A DNA stretch of 64,000 nucleotides from Lysobacterales bacterium. Its GTDB lineage: Bacteria; Pseudomonadota; Gammaproteobacteria; Xanthomonadales; Ahniellaceae. This document shows, piece by piece, positions 34,906 to 44,480 of the stretch (position 1 is its first letter; every line of letters starts with the position of its first letter). The stretch is from positions 620,001 to 684,000 of the forward strand of contig JADJCM010000001.1 in NCBI GenBank assembly GCA_016703225.1. The letters run 5' to 3'. The position numbers and the translations under genes are program-made. A model generated the notes under the pieces. That model saw only the letters and a program-made list of their open reading frames with translations, was not told the origin of the DNA and ran no database searches.

Positions 34906-35348
34906 CAGCGATCTTCCTCGATGCGGACTTCGCCGGTGAGCCAGGCGATCTCGACGCGCCACTCGTGGCGGTCGCGGGTCAGGGTCACGCGCCCGCCGCT
35001 GGAGCTGCCGTCCGGAAAGAACCGGATCATGCCCTTGCTATCGCCGGTCTGTTCGGTTGCAGCGGTCAGCAATTTCATCTGCAACTCCTCGGGCAACTGC
35101 ACCGGATTCTTGCCCGGCACCTGGTAGGTGCGTGCTTCGACATCGATTTCGAGCGATCGTTCCTCGCCTTTCACGATGGCCAGACCGCGCGTCTGGCGCA
35201 GTGCCGCAGTCAGGTCGCGCACTGCGGCACGGATCTTGGCGCCGGCCAGGCTGCCGCTGATCGACAAAGCCGCGGTTCCGGCGACGATCGCGATCAGCAT
35301 CAGCACCGCGACCAGTTCCACCAGCGAAAACCCGCGTTGCCGACGCAT
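34905..35348 (-). CDS. gspH: Type II secretion minor pseudopilin H
   Basis: 147-residue prepilin with motif QRG|FSLVELVAVLMLIAIVAG after a five-residue leader. The GspH globular domain includes DLTAALRQTRGLAIVKGEERSLEID and MIRFFPDGSSSGGRVTL, the classic FxPDGSSSGG turn. It starts 29 bases after gspG and is followed by gspI with a one-base overlap. Confidence 0.93.
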   Translation of the reverse strand: MRRQRGFSLVELVAVLMLIAIVAGTAALSISGSLAGAKIRAAVRDLTAALRQTRGLAIVKGEERSLEIDVEARTYQVPGKNPVQLPEELQMKLLTAATEQTGDSKGMIRFFPDGSSSGGRVTLTRDRHEWRVEIAWLTGEVRIEEDR

Positions 35349-35377
35349 GACTCACTCCCGATCCGCGACGACCGGGA

Positions 35378-35806
35378 TCACTCCCAGTTGCCGATGTCGC
35401 GCGCCCACTTCTCGCCGCCGGGCTGACCGTCTGCGCCCAGCGAGATCACGTCGAAATCACCGTGTTCACCGGGGGCCTTGTATTCGAATTCACGCCCCCA
35501 GCCGTCCTTCAGATCGGAGTCGCGCGCATAGGGGCCCGCCCAATTGTCGGCGTTGCCCGGCTTGCTGATCAGATCCTTCAATTGCTCGGGTGGACGCCCA
35601 ACGTCGAGCGCGTAGGACTCGACCTTGGCGCTGACCGAGCTGACCTTGGTCTTGGACGCCTGCCATTTGCCCTTCTCCGCCTGCCCGAACACCTTGGGCA
35701 CGACAATGCCGGCGATGATGCCGAGCAGCATGATGACCGCGAGCAGCTCGACCAGGCTGAAGCCGCGGGCGCGGTTGGAACGGTTGCTAATTCGATTGAG
35801 CTGCAT
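35378..35806 (-). CDS. gspG: Type II secretion major pseudopilin G
   Basis: 142-residue major pseudopilin that builds the piston-like pseudopilus. Motif ARG|FSLVELLAVIMLLGIIAGIVVPKV. The C-terminal calcium-binding region is typical: PGNADNWAGPYARDSDLKDGWGREFEYKAPGEHGDFDVISLGADGQPGGE. Starts three bases after the gspF stop. Full length and intact. Confidence 0.95.
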   Translation of the reverse strand: MQLNRISNRSNRARGFSLVELLAVIMLLGIIAGIVVPKVFGQAEKGKWQASKTKVSSVSAKVESYALDVGRPPEQLKDLISKPGNADNWAGPYARDSDLKDGWGREFEYKAPGEHGDFDVISLGADGQPGGEKWARDIGNWE

Positions 35807-35809
35807 GGT

Positions 35810-37024
35810 TCACTCCACTAAAGAACTCATATCCAGGATCGGCAGGATGATCGCGAGCATGATCATGCCGATCATCACCGCCATCAACACTGTCAGCGCC
35901 GGCACAAGCGCAGCGAGCAGGCGCTCGACCGAGTTGCGCACGTCGGTGTCGTAGGTATCCGCCACTTTCATCAGCATGCCGTCGAGCTCGCCGGCTTCCT
36001 CGCCGACCGCGATCATCTGCAGCGCCAGACGCGGAAACTTCTTGCTCGCGCCGAGCGCGAAGGCCAGCCCGGAGCCGGTCTTCACCTCGTTCGCCGAGGC
36101 TTCGACCGCAGCGGCCAGCACAGTGTTCCCGAGCACGTTCTTGGCGATCGACAAGGCATTCAGCAAGGGCACGCCGTTCTGCAGCAGGGTGCCGAGCGTG
36201 CGCGCCAGGCGCGCGGTCTCGACCTTCTGCGCCAATTCGCCGATCTTGCCGAAGGCAAGCAGGCGCGCTTCCCACAACGCCCGCGATTCCGGCTTCGACC
36301 ACTGCTGGTTCATCCACCACACGCCGGCGCCGAGGGCGATCAGCATCAGCCACCAGAACCCCTGCAGCGCCCCGGCGATCGCGAGCACGACTTTGGTGAT
36401 CAGCGGCAGATTGTCGCCGAGCTCGGTAAAGATCGGCTCGAAATTCGGCACCACATAGACCATCAGCGTGACCAGGGACAGGATCACCATGCCGATCAGG
36501 ATCGCCGGGTAGATCAGCGCATTGACCACCGTGCCCTTGAGCTGGCGTGAGCGCTCCAGATACTCGGCCAGGCGCCTAAGCGTATCGGTCAGCGAGCCGG
36601 AGACCTCACCGGCGCGGACCATGTTCACGTACAGGCGCGAGAACACGCCGTGCTGTTGTTCCAGCGCCGTGGACAAGGTGCTGCCGCCGCGCACCGCGTC
36701 CTTGATGCGCTCGACCATGCGCCGCCCTTCCTCGCTGTCGGGCTGCTCCGAGAGCATGTGCAGCGCGCGATCCAGCGGCTGTCCCGCGCCCAGCAGGGTG
36801 CCAAGTTGCTGGGTGAAGCCGACGATCTGCGCCTGGCTCATGGCCGACCGACGCAGGAGTTGCTCCAGATTGAAGCCGCCACCGGCGCCCGCCTCGACCG
36901 CTTCGATCGGCAGATTGCCGGCGTCTTGCAGGCGCAGCACGACCTCGTCGCGCGAGGCCGCTTCCATCTGCCCATTCAGCGTCTCGCCGGTGGGCGCCAC
37001 CGCCTTGTAGCGATACAGCGCCAT
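35810..37024 (-). CDS. gspF: Type II secretion inner-membrane platform protein F
   Basis: 404-residue polytopic protein that anchors the ATPase under the pseudopilus. Two T2SSF repeats are visible (about 70-190 and 270-395): FTQQLGTLLGAGQPLDRAL and LARTLGTLLQNGVPLLNAL. Membrane segments include VVNALIYPAILIGMVILSLVTLMVYV and VPALTVLMAVMIGMIMLAIILPIL. The N-terminus YRYKAVAPTGETLNGQMEA is standard. It lies 39 bases from gspE. Confidence 0.95.
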   Translation of the reverse strand: MALYRYKAVAPTGETLNGQMEAASRDEVVLRLQDAGNLPIEAVEAGAGGGFNLEQLLRRSAMSQAQIVGFTQQLGTLLGAGQPLDRALHMLSEQPDSEEGRRMVERIKDAVRGGSTLSTALEQQHGVFSRLYVNMVRAGEVSGSLTDTLRRLAEYLERSRQLKGTVVNALIYPAILIGMVILSLVTLMVYVVPNFEPIFTELGDNLPLITKVVLAIAGALQGFWWLMLIALGAGVWWMNQQWSKPESRALWEARLLAFGKIGELAQKVETARLARTLGTLLQNGVPLLNALSIAKNVLGNTVLAAAVEASANEVKTGSGLAFALGASKKFPRLALQMIAVGEEAGELDGMLMKVADTYDTDVRNSVERLLAALVPALTVLMAVMIGMIMLAIILPILDMSSLVE

Positions 37025-37063
37025 CAGCGCGCTCCGCGTTCAGCACGGGGCCGGCGCATCGAA

Positions 37064-38806
37064 TCAGGATTCCTGGCAGACACGCATCACTTCCTCGATG
37101 GTGGTGACGCCGGCCAGAGCCTTGACCAGTCCATCCTCGTACATCGTGCGCATGCCTTCTTCGCGTGCGGCCTTTTCGATCACGCCCATGTCGGCGTGCT
37201 TCATCACCAGCCTCCGGATCGGATCGCTCATGACCAGGAACTCCATGATCGTAGTGCGTCCGAGATAGCCGGTCGGGGTCAGGTTCGAGGGCGTCGGCTT
37301 GAACAGACGGATCGGGCGCTCGTCGGTGAACGACTCAAGATTGAACTCCTGCACCACCTCGGGCAGGGCGACATAGGGTTGCGCGTTGCCGGCTTCGACG
37401 CGGCGCACCAGTCGCTGCGCGAGGATGCCGTTCACGGTCGACGACAACAGATAGTCCTCGACGCCCATGTCGAGCAGGCGGGTGATGCCGCCGGCAGCGT
37501 TGTTGGTATGCAGCGTGGACAGCACCAGGTGTCCGGTCAGCGCCGACTGGATCGCGATCTTCGCGGTTTCCAGATCGCGCATTTCGCCGATCATGATGAT
37601 GTCCGGGTCCTGACGCACGATCGAGCGCAATGCATGCGCGAAATCGAGGCCGATCTGCGGCTTGGCCTGGATCTGGTTGATGCCCTCGATCTGGTACTCG
37701 ACCGGGTCTTCGACGGTGATGATCTTGACGTCGGGCGTGTTGATTTTGCTGAGCGCGGTGTACAGCGTGGTGGTCTTGCCGGAGCCGGTGGGGCCGGTGA
37801 CCAGCATGATGCCGTGCGGCAGGTTCAGGACTTCAAGGAAACGCGGCAGGAACTGGTCGGTGAAGCCGAGCTTGTGGAAGTCGAGCACGACCGATTCGCG
37901 GTCGAGGATACGCATCACCACCGACTCGCCGTAGCTGGTCGGCACCGTGCTCACGCGCAGGTCGAGTTCTTTGCCTTGCACGCGCAGCATGATGCGGCCG
38001 TCCTGCGGCAAACGACGCTCGGCGATGTTGAGCTTGGCCATGATCTTGACGCGCGAGATCACCGCCGCGGTCGAGCTCGCCGGCGGCGACTCGACCTCTT
38101 CGAGCACGCCATCGATGCGGTAGCGCACCTTCAGTCGGTTCTCGAACGGTTCGATGTGGATATCGGACGCCCGCGCCTCGACCGCGCGCTGGATCACCAG
38201 GTTCACCAGACGGATGACCGGCGCCTCCGAGGCCAGGTCGCGCAGGTGTTCGACATCGTCCTCGGAACGGGTGGCGTCGTCGGACAGGTTTTCGACGATG
38301 GTGCCCATCGCGGAGCGCCCGGACCCGTAGTAGCGCTCGATCAGGTCGTCGATCTCCGAGCGCAGCCCGACGCGGACATGCACGTCCTTGCCAGTGGCCA
38401 GGCGCATCGCCTCGGTCGGGTACGGGTCCTGCGGTTCGGCGACGAGCAGGCTGATGTAGTGCTCGTCCTCGCCGATCGGCACCACGTGGTACTGCTTCAG
38501 GAAGCGCGTCGACACCTGCACGTTCGGCGGCGGCGCGTCCGGGCATTCCTTGGCCGCGAGCAACGGCAGCTTCATCACCTCGGCCAGCGCCTCGGCGGCA
38601 TCGCGTTCGGAAACCAGCCCGAGGCGCGTCATCAGCGAGATGAAATCACCCTCGGGGTTTTCCTCATGCAGACGCTTGGCACGGCCGAGATCGGCTTCCT
38701 TGAGCCGACCGCGCGCGATCATCTGCGCGCTGATGCGCTCGTCGAAGCTCGGCTCTGCGACGGCAGACGCTTCGGCGACCTGGGCTTCGGTTTCGGATTC
38801 GGTCAT
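37064..38806 (-). CDS. gspE: Type II secretion ATPase E, lacking the tetracysteine zinc motif
   Basis: 580-residue hexameric ATPase powering pseudopilus growth. The N-terminal GspE_N domains cover about 20-170; the core has ASDIHIEPFENRLKVRYRIDG (213-233), Walker A GPTGSGKT (338-345), Asp box ITVEDPVEYQI, Walker B DIIMIGEMRD (402-411) and His box TGHLVLSTLHTNNAAGG. Most GspE proteins then have a CxxC...CxxC zinc module; here residues about 468-515 (RRVEAGNAQPY to FKPTPSNLTPTGYLGRT) contain no Cys, although the segment is retained. Its start overlaps the upstream membrane-protein stop by four bases. Confidence 0.95.
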   Translation of the reverse strand: MTESETEAQVAEASAVAEPSFDERISAQMIARGRLKEADLGRAKRLHEENPEGDFISLMTRLGLVSERDAAEALAEVMKLPLLAAKECPDAPPPNVQVSTRFLKQYHVVPIGEDEHYISLLVAEPQDPYPTEAMRLATGKDVHVRVGLRSEIDDLIERYYGSGRSAMGTIVENLSDDATRSEDDVEHLRDLASEAPVIRLVNLVIQRAVEARASDIHIEPFENRLKVRYRIDGVLEEVESPPASSTAAVISRVKIMAKLNIAERRLPQDGRIMLRVQGKELDLRVSTVPTSYGESVVMRILDRESVVLDFHKLGFTDQFLPRFLEVLNLPHGIMLVTGPTGSGKTTTLYTALSKINTPDVKIITVEDPVEYQIEGINQIQAKPQIGLDFAHALRSIVRQDPDIIMIGEMRDLETAKIAIQSALTGHLVLSTLHTNNAAGGITRLLDMGVEDYLLSSTVNGILAQRLVRRVEAGNAQPYVALPEVVQEFNLESFTDERPIRLFKPTPSNLTPTGYLGRTTIMEFLVMSDPIRRLVMKHADMGVIEKAAREEGMRTMYEDGLVKALAGVTTIEEVMRVCQES

Positions 38807-39513
38807 GGCGAACTCGGAGGCGGTGACTGCGTTGGACCATCCTGACCGGCCTCGGGTTCCGGCTCAAGCGGCATCGAGTTGCGCACCTGCTCGATGAACT
38901 TGCGATTGAACAGCGCCCACACGATCAGCGCACCGAGCGTCGGCAGCACCAGCCGCGAGAACTGGAAGAACAGCGCGATGAACTCGAGGTTCACGCCATG
39001 CGTCTGCGCCAACTGCAGCCCGGCCGGGCCGAGGTCGATGAACAGGGTCTTGCCGACATAGATCACGGTCGAGAAGACATGGAACGGAATCAGCATCAGC
39101 CAACCGACCAGGCAATAGAGCAGGCGGCGCGCGAAACTGCGGTCGTCGTCCGGCGTCGCCAGCATCAGTCCCCAAAGCACGGCCACGCCGTAGCTGTAGA
39201 GCAGCACGTTGACGTCGGCGATCGCCGCCGGAATCTGTCCCGGTGCCAGTTCCATGCCCGGTGGCGGCGGCACGATCGCGGTGATTTCGAAATGGTGGAA
39301 GTTCTGCCGCCACGAATGCACGACGCCGGGCAGCCACCACTCGACCACCCGATGCCCGAGCCGCGATACCGGCCAGGTCACCACGCTGCGCAGGAAGAAC
39401 CACAGGAAGAACGCCATCGGCATCCATAACGCGCACAGCGCGAAGAACAGCTTCAGCGATACCGGCTGCGGCGGCTCGCTCGCGCTGGGCACTGCGGGAT
39501 TCTGTTCGGTCAT
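38803..39513 (-). CDS. Membrane protein of unknown function between purL and gspE
   Basis: 236 residues with about four hydrophobic segments: LKLFFALCALWMPMAFFLWFFLRSVV, VNVLLYSYGVAVLWGLMLA, LLYCLVGWLMLIPFHVFSTVIYVG and a late FSRLVLPTLGALIVWALF. A conserved-looking amphipathic stretch HSWRQNFHHFEITAIVPPPPGM lies between the first two. The tail is acidic and Pro/Gln-rich. No family is recognised; comparison with exosortase-associated or PEP-type membrane proteins would be worth making. The ATG at 39513 is four bases after the purL stop, and its stop overlaps the gspE start, so it is expressed with both. Confidence 0.75.
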   Translation of the reverse strand: MTEQNPAVPSASEPPQPVSLKLFFALCALWMPMAFFLWFFLRSVVTWPVSRLGHRVVEWWLPGVVHSWRQNFHHFEITAIVPPPPGMELAPGQIPAAIADVNVLLYSYGVAVLWGLMLATPDDDRSFARRLLYCLVGWLMLIPFHVFSTVIYVGKTLFIDLGPAGLQLAQTHGVNLEFIALFFQFSRLVLPTLGALIVWALFNRKFIEQVRNSMPLEPEPEAGQDGPTQSPPPSSP

Positions 39514-39517
39514 GTCT

Positions 39518-42500
39518 TCAGCCCAACCAGACGCGCGCATTGCGGAACATGCGCAACCACGGCGACGCTTCACCGAAGGTGCGCGGCGACCAACTCATCT
39601 GCGCCGATCGATGCACGCGCTCCGGGTGCGGCATCAGGATCGTGACACGGCCATCGGCAATGGTGAATGCCGTGGCGCCGCCAGGCGAGCCATTCGGGTT
39701 GGCCGGATAGTGCTCGGTCGGCGCGCCCGCGGCATCGACGAAGCGCATCACCGCGAGCGCCTGCGCCGCATGTTCGGGCGCGTCGAACTCGGCGCGACCC
39801 TCGCCATGCGCGACCGCGATCGGCGCGCGCAGGCCGGCCATGCCGGCGAACAGAATGGACGGCGAATCGATCACCTCGACCAGGCTGGCGCGACCCTCGA
39901 ACTGCTCCGAGCGATTGCGACGGAAGCGCGGCCAGTGTTCGGCACCGGGCACCAGGTGCTTGATCGACGCGAACATCTGGCAGCCGTTGCAGACGCCAAG
40001 CGCGAATTTGCCGCGATCCGCGAAGAAGGCCGCGAACTGCTCGGCAAGATCGCCGTGATAGAGGATCGATGACGCCCAGCCACGGCCGGCGCCGAGGACG
40101 TCGCCATAACTGAAGCCGCCGCAGGCGGCGAGGCCATGGTAATTCGCCAGCCGGTCGTGGCCCTCGATCAGGTCGGTCATGTGCACATCGAAGCAGTCGA
40201 AGCCGGCGCGGGTGAACGCCGCCGCCATCTCGACCTCCGAGTTCACGCCTTGCTCGCGCAAGATCGCGACCTTGGGCCGCGCGCCGGTGGTGATGAAGGG
40301 CGCGGCGATGTCCTGTTCCGGATCGAAGGACACGTGGGCCGACAGCGCGTGCGCACCCGCCAGCACCGACTCGCGCTCTTCCTCAGCGCAGCCAGGATCG
40401 TCGCGGCGCAGCTGCATGGCATGGCTGACGGAGTGCCAGATCGCGAACAAGTCGGCGAGTGCGTGATCCGACAGCGTCGCGTCGGCACGCTGCACGCGGA
40501 TGCGCGCGTCGGCTCGCGGCGTGGCCAGTGGATGCGCGATCGCGGCCAGACCGTGCCGCGCGAGCACGTCCACGAACGCAGCGCGATCGTGATCGGACAC
40601 CTGCACCAGCACGCCGAGTTCCTCGTTGAACAACTCTGCCAGCACGTCGTGCCGCACCTCGATGTCGAGGCCGCAGCGGGTCGCGAACGCCATCTCGCAC
40701 AGCGCTGCGAAGACGCCACCATCGGAACGGTCATGCCAGGCACGCAGCAACGGGCGCAGTTCGACGAGGGCGTCGAAGAAACGGCGAACCAAGCCGGCAT
40801 CGTCCAGGTCCGGTGCGCTGTCGCCAAGCTGGTTGAAGCACTGCGCCAGGATCGAGCCGCCGAGACGGGTCTTGCCGGCACCGAGGTCGATCAACCAGAT
40901 CGAGCTCGCGCCGAGATCGCTGCGCAGCTGCGGCGTCAGCGCGCCGCGCACGTCGTCGACGCGGGCAAATACCGACACGATCAGGGACACCGGCGACACC
41001 ACGCGGTGTTCGCGGTCGTCGTCGCGGAACACCGCCTGCATCGACAACGAGTCCTTGCCGACCGGGATCGACAGCGATAATGCCGGGCAAAGTTCCATGC
41101 CGACCGCCTTGACCGCCGCGAACAGTGCGGCGTCTTCGCCCGAGTGGCCGACGGCAGCCATCCAATTCGCCGATAGTTTGATGTCCTCAAGGCGCGCAAT
41201 CGGTGCCGACAGCAGATTGGTCAGCGCTTCGCCGACCGCCATGCGCGCCGAGGCAGCGGCGTCGATCAATGCCAGCGGTGTGCGCTCGCCGATGGCCATG
41301 GCCTCGCCAACGTGGCCGGAGAAATCGAGCAGAGTCAGCGCGGCATCGGCGACCGGCACCTGGAACGGGCCGACCATCGAATCACGCGCGCACAGGCCAC
41401 CGACCGAGCGATCGCCGATCGTGACCAGGTAACTCTTGCTCGCAACCGAGGGATGCGCGAGCACGCGCCGGATCGCTTCGTCGAGGGTGACGGCGGCGAG
41501 ATCCAGCGCGCGCAGCGTGGGCGCGACATGCCGGGTGTCACGATGCATCTTCGGCGCTTTGCCGAACAGCACATCGAGCGGCAAATCGATCGGTGCATCG
41601 CCGAGCAGATCGTCGCGCACGGTCAGATGGCGCACCGCAGTGGCGTGGCCGACGATGGCATGGATGCAGCGCTCGCGCCGGCAGATCGCCTCGAACTCGG
41701 CCAGTCGCTCGGGGCGCACGCCGAGCACGTAGCGCTCCTGCGCTTCGTTGCACCAGATCTGCATCGGGCTCATGCCCGGCTCGTCGTTGGGAATCTTGCG
41801 CAGGTCGATCTGGCCGCCGACCGCGGAGTCATTCAGCAGTTCGGGAATGGCATTGGACAATCCACCGGCACCGACATCGTGGATGCTGACGATCGGATTC
41901 GTATCACCCATCGACCAGCAGCGGTCGATGACTTCCTGGCAGCGCCGCTCCATCTCCGGGTTGTCGCGCTGCACCGAGGCGAAGTCGAGCGCTTCACTCG
42001 AGGCCCCCGAAGCCACCGACGAGGCGGCGCCGCCCCCGAGGCCGATCAACATCGCCGGGCCGCCGAGCACGATCACGGCGTCGCCCTCCTGCAGGCGCTG
42101 CTTCTCGACATGCGTCGCCTTGATGTTGGCGAGCCCGCCGGCGAGCATGATCGGCTTGTCATAGCCGCGCGTCAGCGTCTCGTGTTCGCGATGCTCGAAG
42201 CTGCGGAAGTAGCCGAGCAGGGCCGGGCGTCCGAACTCGTTATTGAACGCGGCGCCGCCGAGCGGGCCGTCGCGCATGATCTCGAAGGCGCTGGCCATGC
42301 GCGGCGGCGTGTTGCGTTCCTGCTCCCAAGGCGCGGGTGCGCCCGGGATGCGCAGGTGCGACACGGTGAATCCGGTGAGCCCGGCCTTGGGCTTGGCGCC
42401 GCGGCCGGTGGCACCTTCGTCGCGGATCTCGCCACCGGCACCGGTGCTGGCGCCGGGAAACGGCGAGATCGCGGTCGGATGGTTGTGCGTCTCGCACTTG

Positions 42501-43354
42501 ATCGCGAACGCGGTGTCTTCGCGCAGGGTCCGCCAACGACGCGTCGACGGATCGGCCTGCATGCGCTCGGCGCCGCCATTGGCGATCACTGCGGCATTGT
42601 CGTGGTAGGCCGAGAGGGTTCCGGCGGGCGTGGTCGCGTGCGTGTGCTTGATCATCTGGAACAGCGACTTCGGCTGGTCCTCGCCGTCCACGCGCCAGCT
42701 GGCGTTGAACACCTTGTGCCGGCAATGCTCGGAGTTCGCCTGCGCGAACATCATCAATTCGGCGTCGGTCGGATCGCGCCCGAGACGCGCGTAGGCAGCT
42801 GCGAGGTAATCGATTTCGTCGCCACTCAACGCCAGCCCGAGTTCGGCGTTGGCGGCTTCGAGTGCCATGCGGGCCTGATCAGCGAGCGCGACGCGCGCGA
42901 GCGGCCGCGCCGACTCGTGGCGAAACAGGGCGGCGACTGCGGCGGTGGAGTCGAACAGTGACTGCGTCATCGGATCGTGCAACGCGCGCTGCACGCGCGT
43001 GCGCGCCTCGGCGCCAAGCACGGACAAACCGCGGACGCGATAGCGCATGCCGCGCTCGACGCGATCCAGTGTCAAACCGGCGCCACGCAGGATGTCGGTG
43101 GCCTTGCTCGCCCACGGGGAGATGGTGCCGAGCCGTGGCAACACCAGCACGTCATCGCCGAGCAGCGGCGCGGCTTCAACGCCGGCGTCGAGCAGTTCGG
43201 CGTAGCGCGCCGGGGCCGCGCCGTCGGCGCCATCGATCGCGAACACGACGCGCGCTTCCAGCAGGCTCACCTCTGCGCCCGCCGCAGCCAGCAGCGCGGC
43301 CAACCGATCACGCCGGAACGCGGACAGGGTTTCGCGGCCGTCGAGCAGGATCAT
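39518..43354 (-). CDS. purL: Phosphoribosylformylglycinamidine synthase
   Basis: 1278-residue single-chain enzyme of purine synthesis, converting FGAR and glutamine to FGAM with ATP. N-terminal PurS-like domain (about 1-150), then the two AIRS-type halves: FAQANSEHCRHKVFNA, KCETHNHPTAISPFPGASTG, and VKAVGMELCPALSLSIPVGKDS. The C-terminal glutaminase has the nucleophile in LGVCNGCQMFAS (about residue 1120) and HGEGRAEFD. Length matches the E. coli protein (1295). The ATG at 43354 is preferred over the long artefactual extension. It is transcribed separately from dsbC, behind its terminator, and runs into the T2SS genes. Confidence 0.97.
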   Translation of the reverse strand: MILLDGRETLSAFRRDRLAALLAAAGAEVSLLEARVVFAIDGADGAAPARYAELLDAGVEAAPLLGDDVLVLPRLGTISPWASKATDILRGAGLTLDRVERGMRYRVRGLSVLGAEARTRVQRALHDPMTQSLFDSTAAVAALFRHESARPLARVALADQARMALEAANAELGLALSGDEIDYLAAAYARLGRDPTDAELMMFAQANSEHCRHKVFNASWRVDGEDQPKSLFQMIKHTHATTPAGTLSAYHDNAAVIANGGAERMQADPSTRRWRTLREDTAFAIKCETHNHPTAISPFPGASTGAGGEIRDEGATGRGAKPKAGLTGFTVSHLRIPGAPAPWEQERNTPPRMASAFEIMRDGPLGGAAFNNEFGRPALLGYFRSFEHREHETLTRGYDKPIMLAGGLANIKATHVEKQRLQEGDAVIVLGGPAMLIGLGGGAASSVASGASSEALDFASVQRDNPEMERRCQEVIDRCWSMGDTNPIVSIHDVGAGGLSNAIPELLNDSAVGGQIDLRKIPNDEPGMSPMQIWCNEAQERYVLGVRPERLAEFEAICRRERCIHAIVGHATAVRHLTVRDDLLGDAPIDLPLDVLFGKAPKMHRDTRHVAPTLRALDLAAVTLDEAIRRVLAHPSVASKSYLVTIGDRSVGGLCARDSMVGPFQVPVADAALTLLDFSGHVGEAMAIGERTPLALIDAAASARMAVGEALTNLLSAPIARLEDIKLSANWMAAVGHSGEDAALFAAVKAVGMELCPALSLSIPVGKDSLSMQAVFRDDDREHRVVSPVSLIVSVFARVDDVRGALTPQLRSDLGASSIWLIDLGAGKTRLGGSILAQCFNQLGDSAPDLDDAGLVRRFFDALVELRPLLRAWHDRSDGGVFAALCEMAFATRCGLDIEVRHDVLAELFNEELGVLVQVSDHDRAAFVDVLARHGLAAIAHPLATPRADARIRVQRADATLSDHALADLFAIWHSVSHAMQLRRDDPGCAEEERESVLAGAHALSAHVSFDPEQDIAAPFITTGARPKVAILREQGVNSEVEMAAAFTRAGFDCFDVHMTDLIEGHDRLANYHGLAACGGFSYGDVLGAGRGWASSILYHGDLAEQFAAFFADRGKFALGVCNGCQMFASIKHLVPGAEHWPRFRRNRSEQFEGRASLVEVIDSPSILFAGMAGLRAPIAVAHGEGRAEFDAPEHAAQALAVMRFVDAAGAPTEHYPANPNGSPGGATAFTIADGRVTILMPHPERVHRSAQMSWSPRTFGEASPWLRMFRNARVWLG

Positions 43355-43433
43355 CGGAAGCACCAGAAAAAATGGGCGGCAAGGATAGCCGATCGCCTGG
43401 AATCGCCGGCGGGCGCGGGGCGGCGGAAAAAAT

Positions 43434-43455
43434 GACGCCGCCCGGGGGCGGCGTC
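43434..43455 (-). terminator. Rho-independent terminator after dsbC
   Basis: A perfect nine-base GC stem, GACGCCGCC paired with GGCGGCGTC around CGGG, followed on the minus strand by ATTTTTTCC. It starts 26 bases after the dsbC stop and ends the dsbC transcript before purL. Confidence 0.88.
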
Positions 43456-43481
43456 TGCAGGCCTGTGGTCCAGGACGGCGG

Positions 43482-44207
43482 TTACTTGGTCGCCAGATCG
43501 AGCGCGGTAAGCCGCTCCAGCATCTGCGCCGGGGCGAGATAGCCGCCGATCTGCGAACCATCGCGCGCGACGATCATCGGCGTGCCGTTGACGCCGAGCT
43601 TCTGGCCGAGCTCGAAGTCCTCGGCGATCGGGTTGTCGCAGGTCTTCTTTTCCTGCTCGACGCCGGCTTTGGCGTCGGTGAAGGCCTTGTTGCGGTCGGC
43701 GGCGCACCACACCGTCACCGCCTTGTCGTACGAGGGAGTGTTCAGGCCCGAGCGCGGGAAGAACAGGTAGTCGACGGTGATGCCGAGGTTGTTGTACTCG
43801 GCGATCTGCTGGTGCAACTTGCGGCAGTAGCCGCAGTCGATATCGGTGAAGACGATGACGCGATGCTTCTCGGCCTTGGCCGGGAATGAAATCAAGCGGT
43901 TCTTCGGTACGCCGGCGAGGGCGGCCTGGCGCATGCCCGACTTCTTTTCTTCGGTCAGGTCGCGCTTGTTGGCGATGTCGTAGACCATGCCCTGCACCAG
44001 GTACTTGCCGTCGGCGCTGACGTACAGCACCTGCCCAGACAAGGTGACCTCGTAGAAACCGGTCAACTTCGACTCGACCAGGGAGTCGATCTGGGCGCTC
44101 GGCACCAGGGTCTTGATCGCTTCGCGCACCTTGGCCTCGCTGGCTGCGTCCGCCTGGACCGTGGCGCTGGCGGCGATCGCCAGGGAGAACAACACACGCT
44201 TGAACAT
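43482..44207 (-). CDS. dsbC: Thiol:disulfide interchange protein DsbC
   Basis: 241-residue periplasmic disulfide isomerase. Signal peptide FKRVLFSLAIAASATVQA then DA. The dimerisation domain (about 20-85) has EAKVREAIKTLVPSAQIDSL and GFYEVTLSGQVLYVSADGKY. The thioredoxin domain holds the active site DIDCGYCRKLH (CGYC) and the cis-Pro loop VNGTPMIV; two further Cys (VWCAADRNKAF..KTCDNP) form the structural disulfide. The ATG at 44207 matches family length. In many gammaproteobacteria dsbC directly follows xerD; here brnTA lies between them. Confidence 0.95.
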   Translation of the reverse strand: MFKRVLFSLAIAASATVQADAASEAKVREAIKTLVPSAQIDSLVESKLTGFYEVTLSGQVLYVSADGKYLVQGMVYDIANKRDLTEEKKSGMRQAALAGVPKNRLISFPAKAEKHRVIVFTDIDCGYCRKLHQQIAEYNNLGITVDYLFFPRSGLNTPSYDKAVTVWCAADRNKAFTDAKAGVEQEKKTCDNPIAEDFELGQKLGVNGTPMIVARDGSQIGGYLAPAQMLERLTALDLATK

Positions 44208-44480
44208 CGGGGAAATTCCTTGGAATGATGGGGCCGCCATCGGCAACGGCGCCGCTACAGACCGGCGCCCGCGGAAAAAGTTCACGGCGGACCCGGCATT
44301 GTTGCAGAGCACATCGCCTGCGGCCAAGCGACCGCGACCGACGCGCCGAACGCCTTCCAGCCCAGCCGCCTCGGCTCCACCGGTCGCCCTCGGCGGCCCC
44401 GTCCACGTGAGCAGCGATTGCCGGCACCGATGTGTTGGCGAGCTCCCGGCGAGCAAGCACTGCGATCACGAAGCAGGGGT
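44208..44480. other. Gap between dsbC and the brnTA promoter
   Basis: With the promoter region it makes a 309-base gene-free stretch. Frames on both strands read through it, but codon content is Arg/Pro-rich with no motif. It presumably contains the dsbC promoter, which I could not place. The likely left edge of the inserted toxin-antitoxin module is in this stretch. Confidence 0.5.

Noticed and set aside
36650..38845. 731-codon plus-strand frame over gspE/gspF
   Set aside because: Antisense to gspE and gspF, His/Arg/Asp-rich, no motifs.
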